From an uncultured Prevotella sp. (lineage in GTDB: Bacteria > Bacteroidota > Bacteroidia > Bacteroidales > Bacteroidaceae), in the NCBI GenBank assembly GCA_944319915.1, contig CALUEY010000014.1:1-41020 (forward strand): DNA of 41,020 nucleotides, read 5' to 3'. Positions 34,703 to 41,020 of the stretch are shown here, piece after piece. The notes beneath the pieces were generated by a model, which had not been told where the DNA came from, did not search any database, and saw only the letters and a list, made by a program, of their open reading frames with translations. Each line of letters starts with the position of its first letter. The stretch's first letter is position 1. The position numbers were made by a program, and so were the translations under genes.

Positions 34703-34949
34703 GGCATGGGGAAGAATCAAGCCAGGCGGCATGAATCCGCCCATATCACTACGTACCAAGGCCGTGAGGCCTGAATTAACAACATTAAAAGAATGTTCGC
34801 AAAGCTTCTGTTCAAGTGAGTTAAAGGAGTTGCAAGAGTTTATCGCTCCGCTGCGCTGCGGCAAGGAGTTAGAAAACGTATGCTTATCCGCTTCAATATT
34901 TTCATTTGTATGGTAGATTGCAGACATCCAAAAAACATTATTTATCATT

Positions 34950-36437
34950 ATGGAATTAGAGAACGAGAAGAAACTGGGAGAAAAATCTGCAGAGCAGAGC
35001 GCAGGCAGCCGTGAGGGCTACCAGCAGGCAGGGCAGTCGGGCGACTACCCTAAGTTCCGGGCGCCGGGCCGTTCGCCCCGCCCACGCATCCACGTGCAGC
35101 GCCCATACGGCGCCGAGCGCGCGCCATATCAAGGCAAGAACTCTTCCGACGAGGGAGGCTTCCGCCCCGAGGGCTTTGGCGCAGGGCTTCAGTCGGCCCA
35201 GCAGAGGCCGCAGTATCGCCCGCGCTACGGTGCTGGCGACGCCAACAAGGGCTACCGCCCGCGCTACAACGCCGGCGGCGAGGACGGCTACCAGCAGCAA
35301 AACGGCTATGCAGGCCGCCAGGGTGGCTACCCGCAACGCGGCGGCTACCAGCAGCAAAACGGCTACGCAGGCCGCCAGGGTGGCTACCAGCAGCGTGGCG
35401 GCTATAACACCGGGGCAGGCCGCGGCGGCTACCAGCAACGCGGCGGCTACCAGCAGAACCGCCCCGGCGGCTACCAGCACAACTACAACGCCGAGGGCGA
35501 AGGCTATGGCAACTACCGTCAGGGCGGCTACCGCCAGCAGGGCGGAGGCTACGGCGTACAGCGCACCCCCTACGGGCAGAACCGCCCCGGCGGCTACCGC
35601 CAGGGCGGCTATGGCGCAGGCAGGCCCGGCGCTTACCGCCAGCAGGGCGGCTACGGCCAGGCCCCCAAGGCTAACTTCAAGAAGCGCATTGACTACAAGG
35701 AGGACGACCTCGACCCCAATGCACCCATACGCCTCAACAAATACCTTGCCAACGCCGGAGTGTGCAGTCGCCGCGAGGCCGACGAGTTCATACAGGCTGG
35801 CGTGGTTAAGGTGAACGGCAACGTGGTGACTGAGCTTGGCACCAAGGTGATGCGCTCCGACGAGGTGATGTTCCACGACCAGCCCGTGTCGCTCGAGAAG
35901 AAGGTCTACGTGCTCCTTAACAAGCCAAAGGACTGCATTACCACCAGCGATGACCCGCAGCAGCGCAAGACCGTCATGGAGCTTGTCAAGAACGCCTGCC
36001 CCGAGCGCATCTACCCCGTGGGGCGCCTCGACCGCAACACCACCGGCGTGCTGCTGCTCACCAACGACGGCGATTTGGCCAGCAAGCTCACGCATCCCAA
36101 GTTTCTCAAGAAGAAGATATACCACGTCCACCTCGACAAGAACGTGACCGCACACGACTTGCAGCAAATCCGCGACGGAATAATGCTCGAGGACGGCGAG
36201 ATAAAGGCCGACGACGTGCAGTATGCCGACCCCGTGGACAAGAAGCAAGTGGGCATAGAGATTCACAGCGGCAAGAACCGCATAGTGCGCCGCATCTTCG
36301 AGAAGCTGGGCTACCGCGTAAACAAGCTCGACCGTGTGCAGTTTGCGGGCCTCACCAAGAAAGGCCTGCGCCGCGGCGACTGGCGCTACCTCACGCAGGA
36401 GGAGGTGATCCGCCTGCGCACGGGTACCTACGAATAA
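34950..36437 (+). CDS. rluB: RluB-type 23S rRNA pseudouridine synthase with long low-complexity N-terminus
   Basis: 495 residues. Residues ~250-495 form a normal RsuA/RluB enzyme: S4 RNA-binding domain (IRLNKYLANAGVCSRREADE), then the synthase domain with YPVGRLDRNTTGVLLLTNDG containing the catalytic Asp, and GKNRIVRRIFEKLGYRVNKL near the end. It converts a uridine of 23S rRNA to pseudouridine. The first ~245 residues are very unusual: Gly, Tyr, Gln, Arg and Asn in repeats such as GGYQQRGGY, GYAGRQGGY and NRPGGYRQGGY, resembling RGG/prion-like tails. They probably bind RNA or drive clustering, which is inference. Glycine-rich RluB tails occur elsewhere in Bacteroidota; this one is long and regular. 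Confidence 0.85.
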   Translation: MELENEKKLGEKSAEQSAGSREGYQQAGQSGDYPKFRAPGRSPRPRIHVQRPYGAERAPYQGKNSSDEGGFRPEGFGAGLQSAQQRPQYRPRYGAGDANKGYRPRYNAGGEDGYQQQNGYAGRQGGYPQRGGYQQQNGYAGRQGGYQQRGGYNTGAGRGGYQQRGGYQQNRPGGYQHNYNAEGEGYGNYRQGGYRQQGGGYGVQRTPYGQNRPGGYRQGGYGAGRPGAYRQQGGYGQAPKANFKKRIDYKEDDLDPNAPIRLNKYLANAGVCSRREADEFIQAGVVKVNGNVVTELGTKVMRSDEVMFHDQPVSLEKKVYVLLNKPKDCITTSDDPQQRKTVMELVKNACPERIYPVGRLDRNTTGVLLLTNDGDLASKLTHPKFLKKKIYHVHLDKNVTAHDLQQIRDGIMLEDGEIKADDVQYADPVDKKQVGIEIHSGKNRIVRRIFEKLGYRVNKLDRVQFAGLTKKGLRRGDWRYLTQEEVIRLRTGTYE

Positions 36438-36445
36438 TGCCTCAG

Positions 36446-36470
36446 GGGCGCAGGCGTTGGGCTTGCGCCC
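36446..36470 (+). terminator. Hairpin after rluB
   Basis: GGGCGCA (36446-36452) and TGCGCCC (36464-36470) stem, followed by TTACATTTAT, a weak T tract. The ~175 bases from here to asnS hold no gene or consensus promoter box. Confidence 0.5.
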
Positions 36471-36647
36471 TTACATTTATACGAACATAATAACCAATAG
36501 AAGGATGTACGCAGCCTGCTTGGGCGGATGCAAGGCTGGGGCTGAGCCGCCCTTTTCCGTCGGCTCCTTGGCGCGGGCGGTGAGCGCATCGCCGCGGTGC
36601 CCATGGGCAGGTGGCTTGCGGATGTCCGATTAACCTAAAGAACCAAT

Positions 36648-38051
36648 ATGCAAAGCATAAAAAGGACAAAGGTAGTTGACGTGCTGCAGCGCACTGACTA
36701 CGGCGCGTTGGTAAACGTTAGGGGGTGGGTGCGCACCCACCGCAGCAGCAAGGCTGTCGACTTCATCGCGCTCAACGACGGCTCCACCATAAAGAACGTG
36801 CAAGTGGTGGTTGACCCCGCCAAGTTCGACCCCGAACTCTTGAAGCAGGTGACCACTGGCTCATGCATTTCAGTGAACGGCGAGCTGGTGGAGAGCCAGG
36901 GCGCAGGCCAGGCCGTGGAGCTGCAGTGCCGCGAACTCCAGGTGTACGGCACGTGCGGCAGCGACTACCCCATGCAGAAGAAGGGGCAGAGCTTTGAGTA
37001 CATGAGGCAGTACGCCCACTTGCGCCTGCGCACCAACACCTTTGGGGCGGTGATGCGCATACGCCACAACATGGCCATAGCCATCCACAAGTATTTCCAC
37101 GACCACGGCTTCTTCTATTTCCACACGCCGCTCATCACCGCCAGCGACTGCGAGGGCGCGGGGCAGATGTTCCAGGTGACCACGAAGAACCTTTACGACT
37201 TGAAGAAGGACGCCGAGGGCAAGATAACCTACGACGACGATTTCTTCGGCCGCCAGACGTCGCTCACCGTGAGCGGTCAGCTGGAGGGCGAGCTGGGCGC
37301 CACCGCGCTCGGTGCTATCTACACCTTCGGCCCCACTTTCCGTGCCGAGAACTCCAATACGCCGCGCCACCTGGCCGAGTTCTGGATGATTGAGCCTGAG
37401 GTGGCGTTCATCGAGCTTGACGACCTGATGGACCTTGAGGAAGATTTCATAAAGTACTGTGTGCGCTGGGCACTCGACAACTGCAAGGACGACCTTGAGT
37501 TCCTCAACAAGATGATAGACAAGACGCTGCTCGAGCGCCTCAACTCAGTGCTGGCCGACTCGTTCGTGCGCCTTTCGTACACCGAGGGGATAAAGATCCT
37601 GGAGGAGGCCGTGGCCTCGGGCCATAAGTTTGAGTTCCCCGTTAGCTGGGGCATGGACCTTGCCAGCGAGCACGAGCGCTACCTCGTGGAGCAGCACTTC
37701 CGCAAGCCAGTGATAATGCACGGCTACCCCAAGGAGATAAAGGCTTTTTACATGAAGATAAACCCCGACGGAAAGACCGTGCAGGGCACCGACGTGCTCT
37801 TCCCGCAGATAGGCGAGATCATCGGCGGCAGCGTGCGCGAGGAGGACTACGGCAAGCTGCTCGGCGAGATAGAGGGCCGGGGCATACCCATGAAGGATAT
37901 GTGGTGGTATCTCGACACGCGCAAGTATGGCACTTGCCCGCACGGCGGCTTTGGCCTTGGCTTCGAGCGGCTGATACTCTTCGTCACCGGCATGCAGAAC
38001 ATACGCGACGTAATCCCGTTCCCGCGCACACCCAAGTCGGCCGACTTCTGA
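36648..38051 (+). CDS. asnS: Asparaginyl-tRNA synthetase
   Basis: 467 residues. It charges tRNA-Asn. N-terminal OB anticodon-binding domain (~15-110, [20 protein letters not shown]), then class II catalytic core: motif 1 region around [20 protein letters not shown], motif 2 [20 protein letters not shown], motif 3 [20 protein letters not shown]. The [10 protein letters not shown] segment and GFGLGFER are typical of AsnRS rather than AspRS. Length matches the family. The start ATG at 36648 is preceded by AAAGAACCAAT, with no strong ribosome site, as usual in this phylum. Confidence 0.96.
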   Translation: MQSIKRTKVVDVLQRTDYGALVNVRGWVRTHRSSKAVDFIALNDGSTIKNVQVVVDPAKFDPELLKQVTTGSCISVNGELVESQGAGQAVELQCRELQVYGTCGSDYPMQKKGQSFEYMRQYAHLRLRTNTFGAVMRIRHNMAIAIHKYFHDHGFFYFHTPLITASDCEGAGQMFQVTTKNLYDLKKDAEGKITYDDDFFGRQTSLTVSGQLEGELGATALGAIYTFGPTFRAENSNTPRHLAEFWMIEPEVAFIELDDLMDLEEDFIKYCVRWALDNCKDDLEFLNKMIDKTLLERLNSVLADSFVRLSYTEGIKILEEAVASGHKFEFPVSWGMDLASEHERYLVEQHFRKPVIMHGYPKEIKAFYMKINPDGKTVQGTDVLFPQIGEIIGGSVREEDYGKLLGEIEGRGIPMKDMWWYLDTRKYGTCPHGGFGLGFERLILFVTGMQNIRDVIPFPRTPKSADF

Positions 38052-38125
38052 CGCCCCGTCGGCGTAGCCCAGGCCATGGTTGCATGGCCGTTGGCAAGTG
38101 CTGGTTGCGCAGGCTTACACACAAT

Positions 38126-38166
38126 CCCCGCACGGCGGCAGTCCTCTTTGGGTGCTCCGTGTGGGG
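38126..38166. other. Hairpin in the asnS-AraC gap
   Basis: CCCCGCACGG (38126-38135) and CCGTGTGGGG (38157-38166) form a 10-bp stem with one wobble. There is no direct T run, though a T-rich tract follows at ~38200. The 336-base gap otherwise holds only the AraC promoter region. Confidence 0.5.
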
Positions 38167-38263
38167 ATTCCTTGCCTTTCAGCAGCCATGTCCGGGTGTT
38201 CTTTTTTTTCTGTTTTTAACATGGCTGAGGCTAAACCGAACATAAATGGGTATTTATCCGACA

Positions 38264-38293
38264 TTGCTTTTTGGTGGATTATGACTTACTTTG
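38264..38293 (+). promoter_or_regulatory. Probable promoter of the AraC-family gene
   Basis: TTG (38264-38266), 19 bases, TTACTTTG (38286-38293), one mismatch to TAnnTTTG. It implies a ~90-base leader before the ATG at 38388. Confidence 0.5.
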
Positions 38294-38387
38294 CACGGCG
38301 CAAACTGTGTAGCATGGGGCGCAAACGCAAGCTTCCGCCAATGGTGGCGGCGCGAATGAACTGTAACGGCAAAAGGAAATATTGAAC

Positions 38388-39263
38388 ATGGACGATATGT
38401 CAGAGATTCTGGACGGCATAAGGCAGCAGGACCTGGCTGCCTACTGCGACGGCAGCATGGCTTTCATCGACAGCACCAACCATTTGGGCAGCGTAGGGAA
38501 AGTGAACACCGATGCGCTCATCCTCGGCCTGTGCCTCGGCGGCGGCACCACGGTGGCCATCGATGGGCGCGAGTTCGCCATGGCCCCGGGCGACCTTCTG
38601 GTGTGCCTGCCCGGGGTCACCATCGACCGCCACGATGCAGCCTCGGGCATGGACGGCCGGTGCATCTGCCTCTCGCAGGGCTGCCTCAAGAGGCTTTCGC
38701 TCATCAACATCGGCGACGCATGGAACGCACTGACCTCGCTCCACAACAAGCCCGTGCTGCGCCTTACCCCCGATGAGGTGCATACGTTCTGCACTTACTA
38801 CGACCTCATGCTCTCGCGCCTCAACCAACCGGCCCACCGATACAAGCAGAAGCTGGTGGAGATGCTCGTGCTGGCCTTCCTTTACGACTTCCACGGTCTG
38901 CTCGAACGGTTCTTCACCCCGGCCGACAAGCCCCGCCGCTCTGCCGAGAAAGCTTTCCGCGAGTTCATCGACCTGCTCACGTCTTCTTACCCCAAGCCGC
39001 GCGACGTGGCCTACTATGCCGACAAGCTCTGCCTCACGCCAAAGTACCTTTCTGCCGTGTGCAAGCAGGTGAGCGGCTCCACGGCCTCGCAGCTCATAGC
39101 CAGCTTCGTGGTAAAGGACATCAGGCGGCTGCTCGACGAGAGCGACAAGAGCGTGAAGGAGATATGCAACGAGCTGGGTTTTCCCAACCCCTCGTTCTTC
39201 GGCACCTACGTAAGGAAGCACCTTGGGCAGTCGCCCCGCCGCTTCAGGGAGAGCGTCAAATAG
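38388..39263 (+). CDS. AraC-family transcriptional regulator
   Basis: 291 residues from the ATG at 38388; an in-frame TTG two codons upstream (38382) is the alternative. The N-terminal ~170 residues form a cupin-like ligand/sensor domain (LGGGTTVAIDGREFAMAPGD). The C-terminal ~100 residues hold the two helix-turn-helix motifs of the AraC/XylS fold (VAYYADKLCLTPKYLSAVCK; VKEICNELGFPNPSFFGTYV), ending in the usual HLGQSPRRFRESVK. A transcription factor responding to an unknown signal. It is oriented toward the polysaccharide-type locus, but a strong terminator (39299-39356) separates them. Confidence 0.9.
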   Translation: MDDMSEILDGIRQQDLAAYCDGSMAFIDSTNHLGSVGKVNTDALILGLCLGGGTTVAIDGREFAMAPGDLLVCLPGVTIDRHDAASGMDGRCICLSQGCLKRLSLINIGDAWNALTSLHNKPVLRLTPDEVHTFCTYYDLMLSRLNQPAHRYKQKLVEMLVLAFLYDFHGLLERFFTPADKPRRSAEKAFREFIDLLTSSYPKPRDVAYYADKLCLTPKYLSAVCKQVSGSTASQLIASFVVKDIRRLLDESDKSVKEICNELGFPNPSFFGTYVRKHLGQSPRRFRESVK

Positions 39264-39298
39264 GGCGTCAAGTAGGGCAGGGCGGTCGCTACTGATGC

Positions 39299-39356
39299 GG
39301 AGAAAGCCCGGGCTGGTGATGCAGTGGCATCCCAGCCCGGGCTTTCTCCGCTTTTT
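39299..39356 (+). terminator. Strong terminator after the AraC-family gene
   Basis: An 18-bp perfect stem, 39299-39316 with 39332-39349 (arms begin GGAGAAAGCCCGGG), plus inner pairing GATGC/GCATC, followed by GCTTTTT. It insulates the region at 39403 from upstream transcription. Confidence 0.9.
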
Positions 39357-39402
39357 ACGAGTATGTAGTGGGAAATATTGCGCCGTGCTGGCTGACAGCA
39401 AC

Positions 39403-39430
39403 GTCCGTCTCCTGCCATGAGACGGACATT
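39403..39430. repeat. Left 28-bp inverted repeat of a probable invertible segment
   Basis: GTCCGTCTC, seven asymmetric bases CTGCCAT, GAGACGGAC, then ATT. The reverse complement occurs exactly at 39802-39829. Each copy is itself an imperfect palindrome whose centre gives it a direction. Confidence 0.85.
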
Positions 39431-39801
39431 CTGCGGGCAAAGGTAGCAAAAATTATCAATCGGATGGAATTTTGTGCTGATTTATTTGCATTAAATTTTT
39501 GGACATCGCGCAGGCGGGGTCGCAGCCCCCATGTTTGGCCGTGGCTGGTTGCAAAACCGCCACAACGTGGGTGGCGCAGGCTGGCTTGCGGCTAATCACC
39601 CGGCGCAGATGGAGACGTGGGGATGGGGTGCCATGCTTGCATATATGCAACTAAAATCTTGCTGGTTGAGGCTTGGCGGGAGCTGCCTGCGCCATTGCAT
39701 CGCGAAACAGTGCGTTCCGCAATTCTGCGCTTGTTGCCATTTGTTGACCAAGTTTTGGGGCGAGACGACTGTAAGCTACTGGTCAACAGCTGGTTCGCGG
39801 C
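39431..39801. other. 371-bp probable invertible segment
   Basis: The DNA between the two inverted repeats. I find no supported gene in it on either strand and no rightward consensus promoter. Its only clear signal is the leftward -7 box at 39438-39445. Composition shifts from AT-rich at the left end to GC-rich in the middle. Confidence 0.6.
39438..39445 (-). promoter_or_regulatory. Promoter -7 box inside the invertible segment, now pointing left
   Basis: Minus strand TACCTTTG, exact TAnnTTTG, seven bases inside the left repeat; the -33 position is weak. In this orientation it reads out through the left repeat toward the AraC terminator. Inverting the segment would place it next to the right repeat, reading into the UpxY gene. 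Confidence 0.6.
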
Positions 39802-39829
39802 AATGTCCGTCTCATGGCAGGAGACGGAC
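39802..39829. repeat. Right 28-bp inverted repeat of a probable invertible segment
   Basis: AAT, GTCCGTCTC, ATGGCAG, GAGACGGAC: the exact reverse complement of 39403-39430. It lies 155 bases before the UpxY ATG. The stretch 39830-39984 has no consensus promoter of its own. Confidence 0.85.
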
Positions 39830-39984
39830 AAACCATCCGTCGTGAAGACCGATGCTGGCGCCTGCGCCGGCATTGCGGCAGACGGAGACGCCGCTGAATT
39901 ATGGCAACCAACGGAAGTTTAACGCCTCGTCAATGTAACTGCTTGTCACCGTGGAGCTTACGGTAGCTTGCAGGATTAGATGCA

Positions 39985-40605
39985 ATGTCCCAAGCCCCAA
40001 CAATGTGCGAATCAAGCCCCAGCCAGCAAGCCGGCGCCGGAGCCGCGTGCGGTGCCGCCCCCGGCCAGCCGTCAGCGGGCAAGCAGTGGTTCGTGATGCG
40101 CGACCTCAAGCGGGCCAACGCCAAGCTGCCGGCCTACAGGCTGCTTGGCGCCATGGGCATGGAGACTTTCACGCCGATGGTGTGGAAGCTCGCCCTGCGG
40201 CGCGGGCGGCGTTGCCGCGAGCGGGTGCCTTTCATGCCCGACATGCTCTTCGTGCACAGCGCGCGGCAGGCCCTCGACCCCGTCGTTGAGAAAGAGAACA
40301 CTCTGCAGTACCGCTATGTGCGCGGTGGCTACAAGGTGCCCATGACCGTGAGGGAGGCCGACATGCAGCGTTTCATCCGCGCCGTGGAATCGTCCGACGA
40401 CCCCTGCTTCTTCACCCCCGGCGAGGTGACCCCCGGCATGGTGGGCATGCGGGTGCGCATCATTGGCGGCCCGCTCGACGGCTACGAGGGCTGCCTGCAG
40501 AAGATGCAGGGCTCCCGCGCCAAGCGCCTCTTCGTTGAGCTGCCGGGCATCATCACCGCCTCGGTGGAGGTACAGCCGGAATACATTCAAATAATTAAGA
40601 AGTAA
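39985..40605 (+). CDS. UpxY-type (NusG-family) transcription antiterminator
   Basis: 206 residues. After an Ala/Ser/Gly-rich N-terminus (~1-32), the NusG N-terminal domain begins with KQWFVMRDLKRANAKL, includes VPFMPDMLFVHSARQALDPV and YRYVRGGYKVPMTVREADMQ, and is followed by a KOW domain (TPGMVGMRVRIIGGPLDGYE ... YIQIIKK). In Bacteroides, UpxY proteins are the first genes of capsular-polysaccharide operons and let RNA polymerase read through the long leader of their own operon. Here it is 155 bases after the right inverted repeat, the place where an invertible promoter would act. The start at 39985 has no strong ribosome site; a shorter start is possible. Confidence 0.85.
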   Translation: MSQAPTMCESSPSQQAGAGAACGAAPGQPSAGKQWFVMRDLKRANAKLPAYRLLGAMGMETFTPMVWKLALRRGRRCRERVPFMPDMLFVHSARQALDPVVEKENTLQYRYVRGGYKVPMTVREADMQRFIRAVESSDDPCFFTPGEVTPGMVGMRVRIIGGPLDGYEGCLQKMQGSRAKRLFVELPGIITASVEVQPEYIQIIKK

Positions 40606-40705
40606 GAATTAAGAATTAAGAAAATATGCAGCGGGGGAGCAAGGGGAAAGAATTAAGAAGTAAGAATTAAGAAAATATGCAGCGGGGGAAGCAAGGGGGG
40701 GAAAG
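40593..40705 (+). repeat. Two tandem ~56-bp repeats overlapping the UpxY stop
   Basis: Unit AATTAAGAAGTAAGAATTAAG ... ATGCAGCGGGGG-A-GCAAGGGG at 40593-40650 and 40651-40705; copy 1 has an extra AATTAAG. The first unit begins inside the last codons of the UpxY gene. Confidence 0.75.
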
Positions 40706-40741
40706 TCTGACCCTTATTGCTCCCACGTTAACTCCCACGTT

Positions 40742-40790
40742 GTGGCGGGTTTGCAACCCGCCACCACCCCGTTCCGGGTCTCTGACCCGG
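40742..40790. repeat. Two short palindromes in the upxY leader region
   Basis: GTGGCGGGTT-TGC-AACCCGCCAC (40742-40764) and CCGGGTC-TCT-GACCCGG (40774-40790). Both are perfect hairpins without T runs. They lie between upxY and the next frame, where antitermination leaders occur. Confidence 0.65.
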
Positions 40791-40840
40791 CAGCCACAGC
40801 CTCTCCCCCGCTACATACACCTTATACCCCATTTACATAT

Positions 40841-41020
40841 ATGCTCACGGCAAGCCAGTTCATTTCCGCGTGGCGGCGCCGCCACCACCCGTCAGCCAAC
40901 GTTGAGGCCGATGCCGCTTTCTACTATCGGCTCTACTGTCAATTGCATGGCATCGCGGAGCGCAACGCGCGGAACTTCAGCGAGGCCCACCTGCTCTCGC
41001 TGCTGCTCTATGCCGAGAAT
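40841..41020 (+). CDS. Start of an unknown gene, cut by window (possibly UpxZ-like)
   Basis: The frame opens at the ATG at 40841 and stays open for 60 codons to the end of the window: MLTASQFISAWRRRHHPSAN, then AFYYRLYCQLHGIAER and FSEAHLLSLLLYAEN. It looks helical and soluble. In Bacteroides polysaccharide loci the gene after upxY is often upxZ, which inhibits the UpxY proteins of other loci; position fits and the Tyr/Leu-rich helices are compatible, but I cannot recognise the family from 60 residues. Confidence 0.5.
   Translation, partial: MLTASQFISAWRRRHHPSANVEADAAFYYRLYCQLHGIAERNARNFSEAHLLSLLLYAEN

Noticed and set aside
34677-34916. A 79-codon frame in the purB-rluB gap
   Set aside because: It runs through a hairpin and a purine-rich repeat-like tract; composition is not protein-like and no start signal is present.
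34956-36266. A 436-codon open frame on the minus strand opposite rluB
   Set aside because: It is the mirror of the biased Gly/Tyr/Gln codons of rluB; its translation is Val/Ala/Leu noise with no motifs or promoter, and rluB is clearly the real gene.
1-41020. CRISPR array
   Set aside because: No series of regularly spaced identical repeats with unique spacers; the iteron-like and tandem repeats are too few and too short.

Overview
This window looks like a chromosome segment from a GC-rich member of the Bacteroidales, most likely Prevotellaceae. The evidence is the repeated Bacteroidota promoter pattern (TTTG, about 20 bases, TAnnTTTG) in front of most transcription units, acidic surface-lipoprotein signals after the lipobox cysteine, and families typical of the order: a DUF3316 protein, BspA-like repeats, an OmpA barrel, a UpxY antiterminator, and RluB with a Gly/Arg/Tyr/Gln-rich tail. 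I cannot name the species from the sequence alone.

Region 1 (1-10,444) is an AT-rich integrated mobile element whose left end lies outside the window. It holds small unknown genes (1-1,659), a BT4734/VirE_N-type primase-like protein (1,847-2,830), an SF2 helicase split by an apparent one-base deletion (3,313-5,204), an origin-like repeat region (5,215-5,478), a membrane-anchored DUF3987 NTPase with a membrane-anchored helix-turn-helix partner (5,536-7,546), an unknown gene (7,782-8,825) and a tyrosine integrase (8,951-10,219). It ends inside a CAT-anticodon tRNA gene (10,371-10,444). The two halves of that tRNA do not pair properly, which suggests a tRNA rebuilt as a hybrid by integration. 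No transfer, capsid or obvious cargo genes are visible in this part.

Region 2 (10,445-23,126) is GC-rich core chromosome: a calcium-type P-ATPase/ribF/CPBP protease operon with overlapping ends, an OmpA-family porin, tRNA-Val, an outer-membrane barrel, a leftward operon of cation/proton antiporter, LolD-type ATPase and CvfB-like RNA-binding protein, and asd.

Region 3 (23,127-27,369) is less stable. It has a nested hairpin cluster, two remnants of surface or secreted protein genes on either side of an intact BspA-like gene, a short palindromic repeat, a SIMPL-domain protein and a two-repeat surface lipoprotein.

Region 4 (27,370-39,263) is core again: fabI, parC with two envelope genes overlapping its end, a second identical tRNA-Val, purB, rluB with a long low-complexity N-terminus, asnS and an AraC-family regulator.

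Region 5 (39,264-41,020) appears to be the start of a surface-polysaccharide locus. A UpxY-type antiterminator lies downstream of a 371-bp segment bounded by perfect 28-bp inverted repeats. A consensus promoter box just inside the left repeat points away from upxY. This is the layout of an invertible (phase-variable) promoter caught in the OFF orientation, and it is the most interesting signal in the window. The hybrid tRNA junction and the membrane-tethered replication module are the next most interesting.
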